A stretch of DNA of 64,000 bases from Halarchaeum nitratireducens (GTDB taxonomy: Archaea; Halobacteriota; Halobacteria; Halobacteriales; Halobacteriaceae). The stretch spans positions 248,001 through 312,000 of the forward strand of contig NZ_BMOQ01000005.1 of NCBI RefSeq assembly GCF_014647155.1, in the 5' to 3' direction. The notes beneath the pieces were generated by a model that was not told the origin of the DNA, searched no databases, and was given only the letters and a program-made list of their open reading frames with translations. Shown here one piece after another: positions 8,382-17,519 of this stretch. The stretch's first letter is position 1; each line of letters begins with the position of its first letter. Made by a program: the position numbers and the translations under genes.

Positions 8382-9155
8382 ATGCCCCCGCTCGTCGCGC
8401 CGACCGAACTCGCGCTCTTCGCGCTCGTGGGGTTGCTCGGCGGCGCACACTGTCTCGGGATGTGCGGGCCGCTCGTCACGACGTACGCCGAGCGGATGCC
8501 CTCGGACGATCGCGGGCCGTCGTGGTTCGAGCTCCGTCAACACGCGCTGTTCAACGCGGGACGGACGGCGAGCTACGCGCTCGTCGGCGGCCTGCTCGGC
8601 CTCGTCGGCGCGACCGTCTACGCGGGAGCGGGCGCGGCGTTCGGCGGTGTGGGCGACCTCCTGCGCGGCGTCGTCGGCGTCGCCGTCGGCGTCGTCGTGA
8701 TCGCCGTCGGCCTGACGCGCGTCCTCGGCAGCGATCGGCTCCACGGGCTCCTCCCGGTCTCGCTCGGCACGAGCGCGGTCTTCTCGCGCGTCGCCGGGTA
8801 CGCGAGCTCGCGCATCGACGACTACGCCACCGGCCCGAGGATCGCCCTCCTCGGCGCGATCCACGCCTTCCTCCCCTGCCCGCTCCTCTACCCGGCGTTC
8901 GTCTACGCGCTCGGGCAGGGACGGCCCGTCGCGGGCGCGCTGAACCTCGCGGCGCTCGGCGTCGGCACCGTTCCGACGCTGTTCCTCTACGGGACGGTCC
9001 TCGGGTCGGTTCCGGCCGCGCGGCGCGCGGCCGCCCATCGCGTCCTCGGCGGCGCGTTCGTCCTGCTGGGACTCATCCCGCTCCTCGCGGGCCTCGGCCT
9101 GCTCGGCGTCCCCGTCCCGCACCTCCACATCCCACACTACACCGCGACGCCGTAA
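8382..9155 (+). CDS. UreH-like (SafE/DsbD-type) membrane protein of the copper cluster
   Basis: A 257-residue membrane protein with six to seven helices. The N-terminal [16 protein letters not shown] and the later [23 protein letters not shown] are the paired Cys motifs typical of the urease accessory UreH/SafE family, found beside FixI/CcoI copper ATPases. It ends 9 bp before the P-type ATPase and is almost surely co-transcribed with it. The Cys-containing helices suggest copper or thiol transfer across the membrane for oxidase maturation. The C-terminus PHLHIPHY is His-rich and could bind metal. Confidence 0.85.
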   Translation: MPPLVAPTELALFALVGLLGGAHCLGMCGPLVTTYAERMPSDDRGPSWFELRQHALFNAGRTASYALVGGLLGLVGATVYAGAGAAFGGVGDLLRGVVGVAVGVVVIAVGLTRVLGSDRLHGLLPVSLGTSAVFSRVAGYASSRIDDYATGPRIALLGAIHAFLPCPLLYPAFVYALGQGRPVAGALNLAALGVGTVPTLFLYGTVLGSVPAARRAAAHRVLGGAFVLLGLIPLLAGLGLLGVPVPHLHIPHYTATP

Positions 9156-9164
9156 CACGACACC

Positions 9165-11699
9165 ATGACCGACACGACCGATACCTGCACCCTCTGCGAC
9201 CTCCCGATCCGCGGCGATCCCGTGACGGCCGACGACGACGCGAACGGCGACGGCGCCGCGAGCCAGTCGGAGACGGACGCGACCGACGCCGCCGGCGAGA
9301 CGTTCTGCTGTCGCGGCTGTCTCGAGGTGTATCGCACGCTCGGCGACGCCGACCCCGAGGCGGTGTCCACAGACGACCTCGAAGACGCGAGCGACGGCGA
9401 CGCGGACCGACGCGACGTCCCCGAGGACGCCGAGACGGCGTTCCTCGCCGTCGACGGGATGCACTGCACGGCCTGCGAGGCGTTCCTGGAGACCACGGCG
9501 CGGGCCGGCGAGGGGGTCTACGACGCCGAAGCGAGCTACACGACGGAGATGCTGAAGGTGTCCTACGACGGCTCGAAGACGGACGAGGAGGCGCTCGCCG
9601 AGTCGGTGAGCCGCCTCGGCTATCGGGCGAGCGTCCCGGAGGTCGGGACGGCCGCCGCCGAGGAGGAACGCTTCGGGCGCGACGAACTGCGCACCGTTCT
9701 CGGCGTCCTCGGTGCGATGTCGGTGATGATGATCTACGTCCTCTTCCTCTACCCGAGCTACCTCGGCATCTACTCGGAGTCCTTCCTCTACGAACCGGCG
9801 ACGCACGTGATCGTCTTCGTCCCCATCCCGCTGCTCTCGACCATCGTCGTCTTCCTCGTCGGCTATCCGATCGTCCGATCGGCGTACGTCAGTTTACGCG
9901 CGGGAACGCCGAGCATGGACGTGCTGATCGCCGGCGGCGCGCTCGCCTCGTACGCCTACTCGATGTACGTCGTCGCCACGGGCGGCGTCGTCATCTACTT
10001 CGACGTCGCGGTCGCCATCGTCGCCGTCGTGACGCTCGGCGACTTCGTCCAGCGCCGCGTGAAGCGCCGCGCGCTCGGCTCGATCGGCGATCTCGACTTC
10101 GACCGCGTGAGGAGCGCGCGCGTCCGCGACGCCGCGGGCACGCACGAGGTGGACGTGGACGCCCTCGAACCCGGGGACGAAGTCGTCGTGAAGCGCGGCG
10201 AGCGCGTCCCGCTCGACGGGACGGTCGTGGACGGCGAGGCGGCGGTCGACGAGGCGCTCGTCACGGGCGAATCCGTCCCCGAAACGCGGGGACCGGGCGA
10301 CGCGGTCATCGGCGGGTCGGTCGCCACGGACGGCCGCCTCGTCGTCCGCGTGGGCGAGCGCGCGGCGAGCACGTACGACCGCCTGCTCGCGCAACTGTGG
10401 AACGTCCAGTCGGGTTCGGGCGGCACGCAGCGCCTCGCGGACACGATCGCCGCGCTCTTCGTGCCGTTCGTGCTCGCGCTCGCGCTCGTCGTCGCCGGCG
10501 GCTGGCTCCTCACGGGCGCGCCCGTCCGCGAGGCGCTCACGATCGGCGTCTCGGTCCTCGTCGTCTCATGTCCGTGCTCGTTCGGCCTCGCTACCCCCGT
10601 CGCCGTCGCCGCGGGCGTGAGTCGCGCCGCCGACGACGGCGTGCTCGTGACGAACACGGACGCCGTGGCGTCGCTCGCTGACGTCGACGTCGTCGCCTTC
10701 GACAAGACCGGGACGCTCACCGAGGGGCGGATGCGCGTCACCGACGTCGCAGTCGACGACGCGACCGAGCGCGACGTCCTGCGGTACGCGGCCGCGATCG
10801 AGCGCGAGGCGAACCATCCGGTCGCGGACGCCGTCGTCGGCCACGCAGACGAGCGCGGCGTGCGCACGTCCGGCGAGCGCACGCTCGCGAGCGACGGTGG
10901 GGCGGCCGTCACCGACGGGGCGACGGACGACGGTGACGCCGCGGCGGACTCGCTCCGCGTCGCGGACTTCGAGGAGCGGCGACGCGGGGCGATCGGGACC
11001 GTCGACGGCGCGCGCGTCCTCGTCGGACACCCCGACCTGTTCGCGGGCGAGGACTGGACCGTCCCCGGCGCCGTCTCGCGCGCCGTCACGAGCGCGCAGG
11101 ACGACGGTGCGATCGCCACGGTCGTCGGCTGGGGCGGACGGGCGCGCGGCGTGCTCGCGGCGCGCGACACCCCCCGCGACGACTGGCGGGAGACGGTCGA
11201 GGCGCTCGCCCGCGACGGCCGGGAGATCGTCGTCGTGACGGGCGACGACCAGTCTCGCGTGTCGCAGTTCGAGGCGCACCCCGACGTCGCCGACGTCTTC
11301 GCGGGCGTCCTCCCGCAAGCGAAGGCCGCCGTCGTCGAACGACTGCGCGGCGCGGAGGGGACGGTGGCGATGGTCGGCGACGGGACGAACGACGCGCCGG
11401 CGCTCGCCGCCGCCGACCTCGGCGTGGCGTTCGCCTCCGGCACCGAGCTCGCCACGGAGGCCGCCGACGCCACCGTCACCGAGGGCGGCTTGCGCTCCGT
11501 TCGGCGGCTCTTCGGGATCGCCACGACGACACGCTCGCGCGTCCGGCAGAACTTCGCGTGGGCGCTCGGCTACAACGTGATCACGCTCCCGCTGGCCGCG
11601 CTCGGCCTCGTCGACCCGCTGCTCGCGGCGATCGCCATGGCGGCGTCCAGTCTCCTCGTCGTCGCCAACTCCGCGCGCTCCTATCGGCCGGACGAGTGA
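9165..11699 (+). CDS. Copper-type P1B ATPase with FixI-like N-terminus
   Basis: An 844-residue P-type ATPase. Order: a Cys-rich metal-binding head (CTLCDLPI and FCCRGC, split by an acidic insert), an HMA domain with GMHCTAC (about 101-107), helices, the actuator loop with VTGESVPE, the intramembrane SCPCSFGLATP (copper selectivity), the phosphorylation site DKTGTLTEG, the nucleotide-domain HP in ANHPVADA, and the hinge GDGTNDAPALAAAD. All catalytic residues are present. The Cys-rich head resembles the domain of FixI/CcoI, which supplies copper for oxidase assembly rather than only detoxification. An acidic stretch of about 35 residues near 575-605 is a halophilic insertion. Confidence 0.93.
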   Translation: MTDTTDTCTLCDLPIRGDPVTADDDANGDGAASQSETDATDAAGETFCCRGCLEVYRTLGDADPEAVSTDDLEDASDGDADRRDVPEDAETAFLAVDGMHCTACEAFLETTARAGEGVYDAEASYTTEMLKVSYDGSKTDEEALAESVSRLGYRASVPEVGTAAAEEERFGRDELRTVLGVLGAMSVMMIYVLFLYPSYLGIYSESFLYEPATHVIVFVPIPLLSTIVVFLVGYPIVRSAYVSLRAGTPSMDVLIAGGALASYAYSMYVVATGGVVIYFDVAVAIVAVVTLGDFVQRRVKRRALGSIGDLDFDRVRSARVRDAAGTHEVDVDALEPGDEVVVKRGERVPLDGTVVDGEAAVDEALVTGESVPETRGPGDAVIGGSVATDGRLVVRVGERAASTYDRLLAQLWNVQSGSGGTQRLADTIAALFVPFVLALALVVAGGWLLTGAPVREALTIGVSVLVVSCPCSFGLATPVAVAAGVSRAADDGVLVTNTDAVASLADVDVVAFDKTGTLTEGRMRVTDVAVDDATERDVLRYAAAIEREANHPVADAVVGHADERGVRTSGERTLASDGGAAVTDGATDDGDAAADSLRVADFEERRRGAIGTVDGARVLVGHPDLFAGEDWTVPGAVSRAVTSAQDDGAIATVVGWGGRARGVLAARDTPRDDWRETVEALARDGREIVVVTGDDQSRVSQFEAHPDVADVFAGVLPQAKAAVVERLRGAEGTVAMVGDGTNDAPALAAADLGVAFASGTELATEAADATVTEGGLRSVRRLFGIATTTRSRVRQNFAWALGYNVITLPLAALGLVDPLLAAIAMAASSLLVVANSARSYRPDE

Positions 11700-11820
11700 C
11701 TGCTCCGGATATGATTAACTCGGAGTGTAGTTTCCAATATCGTCGTATGGGGCGCTATACCGCTTGAAAACGCCGTCTCGTCGGAAAGGGTTAAGTCGAT
11801 AGGACGGCCATAGTGAACCG

Positions 11821-12675
11821 ATGATGATGTCCGACGCGGTGCCGGTAGCGGACGTGTTCGACGCGCTCGCCGCGGCCGCGCCAGAGATACGGGCGGGGTT
11901 CGCGGGACGCGCCGGTGAGACCGACGACCGTAACGCGACCGGCGACCGGCAGCTCCACGCGGACATCCACGCCGACGACATCCTGCGTGCGCGTCTCGGC
12001 GGGCTCGACGCCGTCGGCCAGTACGCCAGCGAGGAGGCCGAGGACGTCAGCGACGTCGGATCCGGCCCGCTCTCGATCAGCGTCGATCCCCTCGACGGCT
12101 CCTCGAACCTGAGCGCGAACAACCCGACCGGCACCATCGTCGGCGTCTACGACGCGCCGCTTCCCGCGGCCGGACGCGATCTCGTCGCCGCCGCTTACGT
12201 CCTCTACGGCCCGCTCACGACGATGGTGGCCGCAACGGACGACGGCGCGACGCGGTACGCGATCACCTCCGACGGGCGACGGGACGACGAACCCGCGGTC
12301 CTCCCCGACGACCCGACCGTCTACGGATTCGGCGGTCGCGTCCCCGACTGGACGGCGGCGTTCACCGACTACGCCCGTCGCGTCGAGGACGAGCTGAAAC
12401 TCCGGTACAGCGGCGCGATGGTCGCCGACGTCAATCAGGTGCTCACGTACGGTGGCGTCTTCGCTTACCCCGGCCTCCGCGATCGGCCGACGGGCAAGCT
12501 TCGCACGCAGTTCGAGGCCATCCCGATGGCGTACATCGTCGAGGCCGCCGGCGGAGCGTCCACGGACGGCACGCGCTCCCTCCTCGACGTCGAACCCGAC
12601 ACCCTCCACGAGCGGACGCCGATCTACCTCGGCAACGACGCGCTCATCGATCGCGCGGAACGCATCGTCTCCTGA
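11821..12675 (+). CDS. fbp: Class I fructose-1,6-bisphosphatase
   Basis: A 284-residue enzyme of the FBPase/inositol phosphatase fold, acting in gluconeogenesis. Metal-binding motifs are SEEAED and DPLDGSSNLSANN. KLRYSGAMVADVNQVLTYGG and GKLRTQFEAIPMAYIVEAAGG are specific to class I FBPase, so inositol monophosphatase is less likely. It is shorter than the usual class I enzyme (about 330). Three ATG codons stand near the start (11821, 11824, 11827); the first is given. A ggttaag element about 30-35 bp upstream could be the TATA box. Confidence 0.88.
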   Translation: MMMSDAVPVADVFDALAAAAPEIRAGFAGRAGETDDRNATGDRQLHADIHADDILRARLGGLDAVGQYASEEAEDVSDVGSGPLSISVDPLDGSSNLSANNPTGTIVGVYDAPLPAAGRDLVAAAYVLYGPLTTMVAATDDGATRYAITSDGRRDDEPAVLPDDPTVYGFGGRVPDWTAAFTDYARRVEDELKLRYSGAMVADVNQVLTYGGVFAYPGLRDRPTGKLRTQFEAIPMAYIVEAAGGASTDGTRSLLDVEPDTLHERTPIYLGNDALIDRAERIVS

Positions 12676-12720
12676 TCGGCGGGCCGCATCTTTCTTCGGT
12701 CACCGGATACACGTCCGGGT

Positions 12721-13980
12721 ATGGCCTCCGACGAGAACCCGTTCACGAACCTCCAAGAACAGATCGACGACGCGGCGTCGTACCTCCCCTCCACCGTCAA
12801 CGACGACGTCCTCACGCGGCTCAAGCACCCCGAGCGCGTCCTCGAGACGAACCTCACCGTCGACATGGACGACGGGTCCCTCGAGACGTTCACGGCCTAC
12901 CGCTCGCAGTTCAACGGCGATCGCGGTCCGTACAAGGGCGGCGTCCGCTATCACCCCGACGTCTCGCGCGACGAGGTGAAGGCCCTCTCCGGCTGGATGG
13001 CCTACAAGTGCGCCGTCGTCGACGTCCCGTACGGTGGGGCGAAAGGCGGCATCGTCGTCGATCCCGGTGAGTACAGCGCCGCCGAACTCGAACGCCTCAC
13101 GCGCTCGTTCGCCGAGGAGATCCGCCCGCTCGTCGGCGAGGACCGCGACATTCCCGCCCCCGACGTCAACACCGGCCAGCGCGAGATGAACTGGATCAAG
13201 AGCACCTACGAGACGCTCGAACGCACCACCGCACCCGGCGTCGTCACCGGGAAGTCCATCGAGAACGGGGGGAGCGAAGGGCGCGTCGAAGCCACCGGTC
13301 GCTCCGTGATGCTCGCCGCGCGCGAGCTCTTCGATTACCTCGATACGCCCGTCGACGACGCCACCGTCGCCGTGCAGGGGTACGGCAACGCCGGCTCCGT
13401 CGCGGCCGAACTCATCGCCGACCTCGGTGCGACCGTCGTCGCCGTCTCCGACTCATCGGGCGGTATCCACGACGCGGACGGCCTCGACCCGCGGGCGGTC
13501 AAGGAGTTCAAGAACGACACCGGGACCGTCTCCGACTACGCGGGAAGCGAGAACATCACCAACGAGGACCTGCTCACACTCGACGTCGACCTCCTCGTCC
13601 CCGCCGCGCTCGAAAACGCCGTCGACGGGGATCTCGCCGCGGACGTGCAGGCCGACGCCATCGTCGAGGCCGCCAACGGCCCGCTCACTCCCGATGCCGA
13701 CGACGTCTTCCAAGCGCGCGACGTGCCGGTGATCCCGGACATCCTCGCCAACGCCGGCGGCGTGACGGTGAGCTACTTCGAGTGGGTGCAGAACCGCCAG
13801 CGCTTCTACTGGTCGGAGGAGCGCGTCAACGACGAGCTCGAAACCGTCATCGTCGACGCGTTCGACGACCTCGTCGAGGCTGCGGAGACGCTCGACCTCC
13901 CGAGTTTCCGCGTCGCCGCGTACGTCGTCGCCATCCAGCGTGTCGTCGACGCCTACACGGGCAACGGGAACTGGCCCTGA
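12721..13980 (+). CDS. gdhB: Glutamate dehydrogenase (Glu/Leu/Phe/Val family)
   Basis: A 419-residue NAD(P)-dependent dehydrogenase interconverting glutamate and 2-oxoglutarate plus ammonia. The substrate domain has [19 protein letters not shown], with the catalytic Lys in [19 protein letters not shown]. The cofactor domain begins near [17 protein letters not shown] (GxGxxG about 221-226). The N-terminus [14 protein letters not shown] is typical of haloarchaeal GdhB. Length is normal. A separate 45-bp spacer from fbp suggests its own promoter. Confidence 0.93.
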   Translation: MASDENPFTNLQEQIDDAASYLPSTVNDDVLTRLKHPERVLETNLTVDMDDGSLETFTAYRSQFNGDRGPYKGGVRYHPDVSRDEVKALSGWMAYKCAVVDVPYGGAKGGIVVDPGEYSAAELERLTRSFAEEIRPLVGEDRDIPAPDVNTGQREMNWIKSTYETLERTTAPGVVTGKSIENGGSEGRVEATGRSVMLAARELFDYLDTPVDDATVAVQGYGNAGSVAAELIADLGATVVAVSDSSGGIHDADGLDPRAVKEFKNDTGTVSDYAGSENITNEDLLTLDVDLLVPAALENAVDGDLAADVQADAIVEAANGPLTPDADDVFQARDVPVIPDILANAGGVTVSYFEWVQNRQRFYWSEERVNDELETVIVDAFDDLVEAAETLDLPSFRVAAYVVAIQRVVDAYTGNGNWP

Positions 13981-13984
13981 AACC

Positions 13985-14344
13985 CCATCTCCGGGCGCGA
14001 CGTGCCCGGCGGCTCCCTTCTTCGTGCCTACTCGGACCGTCGCGTCGTACGCCACCTCGTCGACGTGCGTTCGCGGCCCGTCGGCCACCGTGTCGATGGC
14101 CGCGTTCGCGTCGTCACGAGCGCCGTCGGTGGAGTCCGACACGGCGCCCGCGGAGTCGCCCGACGGAAGGAAAACGGGTAGGCCGCTCACGCGGTTTCCT
14201 TGAGCGTGCGTTCGACCCCGTTCGAGCGGGTCGCGAGAACGCGAGAGCGCGATCGCTCTCGGCTTCGAGCGTCTCGAACGCGTCACCGATCGCGCTCGAT
14301 CCCCACGCCGGTCCGGTCTCCGAGCCGCCCCGTTCGCTCGACAT
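13985..14344 (-). pseudogene. Interrupted minus-strand coding remnant between gdhB and the kinase gene
   Basis: This gap holds coding-like sequence in more than one minus frame. From the ATG at 14344, residues MSSERGGSETGPAWGSS continue to GDAFETLEAESDRALAF with good GC3 codon use, then the frame turns Arg/Ser-rich. Another minus frame then looks coding and ends in GVERTLKETA-stop at about 14192. A third frame reads from a GTG overlapping that stop: SGLPVFLPSGDSAGA and on to VRVGTKKGAAGHVAPG near 13985, without a stop before it runs antisense into gdhB. I read this as a gene broken by one or two indels, or small overlapping genes; the family is not recognised. Confidence 0.35.
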
Positions 14345-14464
14345 GACGCCTACCCGATCGGCTGTGTCCGCCCGACCGAAAAGTCCGGGGGCGACGCGGA
14401 CGAGCCGTCGCGGCCACGGGTGTGGGGCGAAAGGGACTATACGCGGAGCGGCGTTGCAGTGCGT

Positions 14465-15280
14465 ATGAGCCTCCGGCAGTTCGTCCGCGGCACCGTCCCG
14501 TGGTCGTCGCTCGAAGCGGTCGCCCGCGAGATGGCCGAGCGCTACGACCAGGAGCGCGTGCGCGTCACGTTCCTGGAGGCGGACAACTGGTTCTCCACGC
14601 CCGCCGTCGTGAACGACCGGTGGTTTTGTAAGATCGTCTCCCCGCAGAACGCCTTCGTCCACTCGCTGTTCACGGGGATGCGGAACCTCGGCATCTTCTC
14701 TGCGGGCGCGGAGGGGTTCTTCGAGCCGTTCGACGGTCCCGTGGAGATGGCCGAACACGAACTGGCGGCGACGCGACGGATGCGCGAGGCGGGCCTCAAC
14801 GTCCCCGAGCCGATCGAGGTGTTCGCCGTCGACGACCTCGGCGTCCTCGTCATGGAGTACCTCCCGGACTTCGAGACCCTCGACGACCTCCCGGCCGCGG
14901 GGATCGAGGCCCGCGCGCCCGAGCTGTTCGCCGCGTTGCGGACGATGCACGACCACGGCCTCGCACACGGCGACCTCCGCGCCGAGAACGTCCTCGTCCA
15001 CCGCGGCGACCTCTACTTCATCGATGCGACCCGGGTCCGCGAGGACGCGGACGTCGAACGCTCCGCGCAGGCGTACGACCTCGCGTGCGCGCTCGCCGTC
15101 CTCGAACCGCTCGTCGGCGCGGAGGTCGCCGTACGCGCGGCCCGCTCGGCCTTCGACGTCGAGGCGCTGCTCGCCGCCCGGGAGTTCCTCGACTTCGTCG
15201 CCATCCGCCCCGATCACGACTTCGACGCCGCCGCGCTCCGCGGCGAACTCGAAGGCGCGGCCAGCGATCGAGACGGGTAG
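14465..15280 (+). CDS. RIO/ABC1-like atypical protein kinase
   Basis: A 271-residue kinase-like protein. The N-lobe Lys is probably in WFCKIVSP (about 56-63), the helix-C Glu in AEHELAATRRM, and the catalytic loop is HGDLRAENVLV (about 164-174), followed by the metal-binding Asp in YFIDATR. This matches compact RIO/LPS-kinase-type enzymes, which phosphorylate Ser or small molecules and lack the eukaryotic activation segment. Start 14465 was chosen because MSLRQFVRGTVPW begins the domain. The target is unknown. Confidence 0.8.
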   Translation: MSLRQFVRGTVPWSSLEAVAREMAERYDQERVRVTFLEADNWFSTPAVVNDRWFCKIVSPQNAFVHSLFTGMRNLGIFSAGAEGFFEPFDGPVEMAEHELAATRRMREAGLNVPEPIEVFAVDDLGVLVMEYLPDFETLDDLPAAGIEARAPELFAALRTMHDHGLAHGDLRAENVLVHRGDLYFIDATRVREDADVERSAQAYDLACALAVLEPLVGAEVAVRAARSAFDVEALLAAREFLDFVAIRPDHDFDAAALRGELEGAASDRDG

Positions 15281-15357
15281 CGACGTGCCCCCGTTCGGTC
15301 CGGCGGTTCCCGCAGCCTCCGCCATACCTATACGTCCCGATTCGGAACGCGACGACC

Positions 15358-15504
15358 ATGGAGGGGGACGAGCGGTCCGTGACGGTACAGGAGAAACTCG
15401 AGGAGGCCTTAGAGCACGCCGAGAACGACCGAACGCGCTACCTGCTTCGGAGCGCGCTACAGGACCTCCTCATCGACGTGAACGTAGACGAGGAGTCGGA
15501 CTGA
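15358..15504 (+). CDS. Small helical acidic protein (48 residues)
   Basis: A 48-residue protein, MEGDERSVTVQEKLEEAL...LIDVNVDEESD. Heptad-like spacing of Leu/Ala (KLEEALEHAENDRTRYLLRSAL) suggests an amphipathic helix or short coiled coil. Codon use fits its neighbours, and a TATA-like cctatacg lies near 15323-15330, about 30 bp upstream. I do not recognise the family. Small size keeps the confidence moderate. Confidence 0.6.
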   Translation: MEGDERSVTVQEKLEEALEHAENDRTRYLLRSALQDLLIDVNVDEESD

Positions 15505-15570
15505 GCTGTCGGATGCGGGGAACGGTGGGAGGCGATGGGGGTGGCCCCACCTTGTCGGCAGGGGCCGGTG

Positions 15571-15597
15571 GTCGTCCGGCGCGGGATTCCGGACGAC
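15571..15597. repeat. Inverted repeat able to form a 9-bp hairpin
   Basis: GTCGTCCGG (15571-15579) and CCGGACGAC (15589-15597) are perfect complements around a 9-nt loop. It lies in the convergent gap after the 48-residue protein gene, so a 3'-end or terminator role is the simplest reading. No T-run follows directly. Confidence 0.5.
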
Positions 15598-15689
15598 TCG
15601 GGGTCGGCGTGGAGACGAGGTGCGGGCGTTAGTGCCAACACGCGACGAGAAAAGCGTCTCGCGTCGGCATCCCTTCATTCGCCCTCCGC

Positions 15690-15732
15690 GCGTAAAAAGT
15701 TATCTACCGACGGCCGATTCACGACCGTCGGT
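15690..15732 (-). terminator. Hairpin and T-run at the 3' end of the nitrilase operon
   Basis: ACCGACGG (15706-15713) and CCGTCGGT (15725-15732) are perfect complements over an 11-nt loop that includes the nitrilase stop. On the minus strand the stem is followed by a short spacer and a run of five T (complement of 15694-15698). Archaeal termination mainly needs the T-run; the stem may protect the transcript end. Confidence 0.5.
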
Positions 15733-16528
15733 CGTCGAGCGCGGGGAACGAGTCGCGGACCGATCGGACGCGCTCGGGGTCGATGTCGGTGACAACGAGC
15801 GTCGCCTCGTCGCCGGCGCTCGCCACCGGCGTCCCCCACGGGTCGTAGACGGTCGAGCGCCCGAGCAGCCGTGACTCGCCCTGCTCGCCGACGCCGTTGA
15901 CCGCGCCGAGGTACCACTGGTTCTCGACGGCGCGCGCCCGCGAGAGCGTTCGCCAGTGCTCGACGCGCGGATACGGCCACGCCGACGGAACGAGGACGAG
16001 CGTGACGCCCCGATCGAGGAGGTCGCGGTAGAGTTCGGGGAAACGGAGGTCGTAGCACGTCGTCGCCGCGACGGTGAAGCCGCCGACGTCCGCGGTGTCG
16101 AGTCGGTCGCCCGGCGCGAGCAGGTCGGCCTCGCGCGAGTCGTACCCGAACAGGTGCCGTTTACGGTAGACGAGGCGGCGCTCGCCGGTCCGGTCGAAGA
16201 GCACGCTCGTGTTCGCGTAGCCGTCGGCGCTGGGGGTCTCGAACCCGGCGGCGGCGCTCGCTTCGAGGTCCTCGACGACGCTCCCCGCGAGAACCGCGAT
16301 CCCGTGGTCCGCGGCGGCGTCGGCGAGGGCGTCGAGTCGAGGGCCGTCGAGACCCTGGGCGGCGCTCGGGTAGTCGTCGAACGAGAAGTACCCGACGTCC
16401 CACAGCTCGGGGAGCGCTACGAGGTCCGCCCCGCGGTCGGCCGCCGCCGCGACGGCGTCGCGTGCCGCCCGCTCGTTCGCCGTGACGTCGCCCGCCGCGG
16501 GGTCGAACTGGGCGAGTGCGAGGCGCAT
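15719..16528 (-). CDS. Carbon-nitrogen hydrolase (nitrilase superfamily)
   Basis: A 269-residue amidase-type enzyme. The catalytic triad is clear: Glu in ALPELWDVGYF (about 41-51), Lys in VYRKRHLF and Cys in TTCYDLRFPELYRDL (about 158-172). Members hydrolyse small amides or omega-amides; the YDLRFPELYR context resembles the omega-amidase/Nit2-like group, but the substrate cannot be fixed from sequence. It is the last gene of a tight minus-strand operon with the SRPBCC protein 6 bp upstream. Confidence 0.9.
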   Translation of the reverse strand: MRLALAQFDPAAGDVTANERAARDAVAAAADRGADLVALPELWDVGYFSFDDYPSAAQGLDGPRLDALADAAADHGIAVLAGSVVEDLEASAAAGFETPSADGYANTSVLFDRTGERRLVYRKRHLFGYDSREADLLAPGDRLDTADVGGFTVAATTCYDLRFPELYRDLLDRGVTLVLVPSAWPYPRVEHWRTLSRARAVENQWYLGAVNGVGEQGESRLLGRSTVYDPWGTPVASAGDEATLVVTDIDPERVRSVRDSFPALDDRRS

Positions 16529-16534
16529 CGCGGG

Positions 16535-16945
16535 CTACGACTCCCGGGAGCCGAGCTCCCGTTCGAGGTTGTCGAGCTCGTCGTCGAGCTTGCGCTTGAA
16601 GAAGGACTCCACGCCGGGGAACTTCCCCTCGACGACGAAGGTGTTGTGGAGCAGACAGCCGTCCTCGGTCGGCTCGATCTCGTGCTCTCCGGTGACGTTC
16701 AGCACGGAGGACTTCCCGACGAACTCGACGTATTCGCCCTCGCGGCGATCGACGTCGCGCGTCTCGACTTCGATGGTCCGCCGGACGACGGGGAGTTCGA
16801 CGAACCAGACGGTGACGTCACCACGGCGCTCGTAGCCGGTGACGACGCTGATGGCCGACGCGCGCTTCGTCGGGTCGGCGATGAACTCCCAGACGTCCGC
16901 CGCGGGGACGTCCAACTCGAACGTCCGTTCGACCCGGACAGTCAT
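16535..16945 (-). CDS. SRPBCC/START-like lipid- or ligand-binding protein
   Basis: A 136-residue protein with the helix-grip pattern of SRPBCC domains: MTVRVERTFELDVPAADVWEFIADPTKRASAI at the N-terminus, alternating strands, and a long C-terminal helix FFKRKLDDELDNLERELG. Such proteins bind hydrophobic ligands such as quinones or polyketides. It is in an operon with the nitrilase downstream and close to the winged-helix protein upstream. The ligand is unknown. Confidence 0.82.
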   Translation of the reverse strand: MTVRVERTFELDVPAADVWEFIADPTKRASAISVVTGYERRGDVTVWFVELPVVRRTIEVETRDVDRREGEYVEFVGKSSVLNVTGEHEIEPTEDGCLLHNTFVVEGKFPGVESFFKRKLDDELDNLERELGSRES

Positions 16946-16988
16946 ACGTGGAGGTGAAGCAGCGCGAGCAAAAAACCGCCGGTTCGAC

Positions 16989-17213
16989 TCACGCCGGTTC
17001 GACGCGCCAGGTCGTCGACTTCGAACGCCCCCACTTCTCGATGTCGACGTCCTCCGATTTCTCGGCGAGCCGGGGGAGGCGCGCCCCGACCTGTTTGGCG
17101 GTGAGGCCGAGGTTGCCGGCGATCGTCTTCGCCCGGAAGTACCGCTCGCCGGCCGCGACGCTCTCGTTGAGGTAAGCGAGGATGCGGCGTTCGTCCTCGG
17201 TGTACTCCGTCAT
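16989..17213 (-). CDS. Small winged-helix protein, DUF7123-like
   Basis: A 74-residue protein, MTEYTEDERRILAYLNESV...KSTTWRVEPA. Predicted helices with a turn at LGLTAKQVGARLPRLAE and a C-terminal beta-hairpin fit a compact winged helix. From memory it matches a haloarchaeal family (DUF7123). It is the first gene of the minus-strand run leading to the SRPBCC protein and nitrilase, so it could regulate them, but no operator is evident. Confidence 0.75.
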   Translation of the reverse strand: MTEYTEDERRILAYLNESVAAGERYFRAKTIAGNLGLTAKQVGARLPRLAEKSEDVDIEKWGRSKSTTWRVEPA

Positions 17214-17263
17214 GGGTCTGTGTAAACGGCTCGCGTGCTTAACCGTTTCCGGTCCCGGGACCC

Positions 17264-17431
17264 TCAGGCGAACGCGTGGAACGCCGCGACGGAGAGGGCG
17301 GCGAACGCGACCGCGACGGCGAACCCGGTCGAGACGGCGACCCCCGTGAGCACGCCGAGCGCGCCGAGCGTCGCGATCGCACCGCAGACCAGTCCGACTC
17401 CGATTCCCTCATCAGTGGTCGTCTCTGTCAC
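17264..17431 (-). CDS. Small two-helix membrane protein (55 residues)
   Basis: A 55-residue protein starting at a GTG: MTETTTDEGIGVGLVCGAI and then almost wholly hydrophobic, consistent with two short membrane helices separated near GVAVSTG. In-frame sequence upstream is Arg/Ser-rich and lacks membrane character, so 17431 is the best start. It is not recognised. It is separated from the winged-helix gene by about 50 bp. Confidence 0.6.
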   Translation of the reverse strand: MTETTTDEGIGVGLVCGAIATLGALGVLTGVAVSTGFAVAVAFAALSVAAFHAFA

Positions 17432-17519
17432 GCGTCCGCATACCGACGCCCGCGACTTAGCGCCTGCGGTCCCCGTCCCGTGACGCAAGGCTTTCGACGG
17501 TCGCGGCCGCTCACGGCGC

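Noticed and set aside
8349-9806. A 485-codon minus frame antisense to the UreH-like and copper ATPase genes
   Set aside because: Composition is typical of a shadow frame (Arg, Glu, Val repeats) and the plus-strand proteins carry all family motifs.
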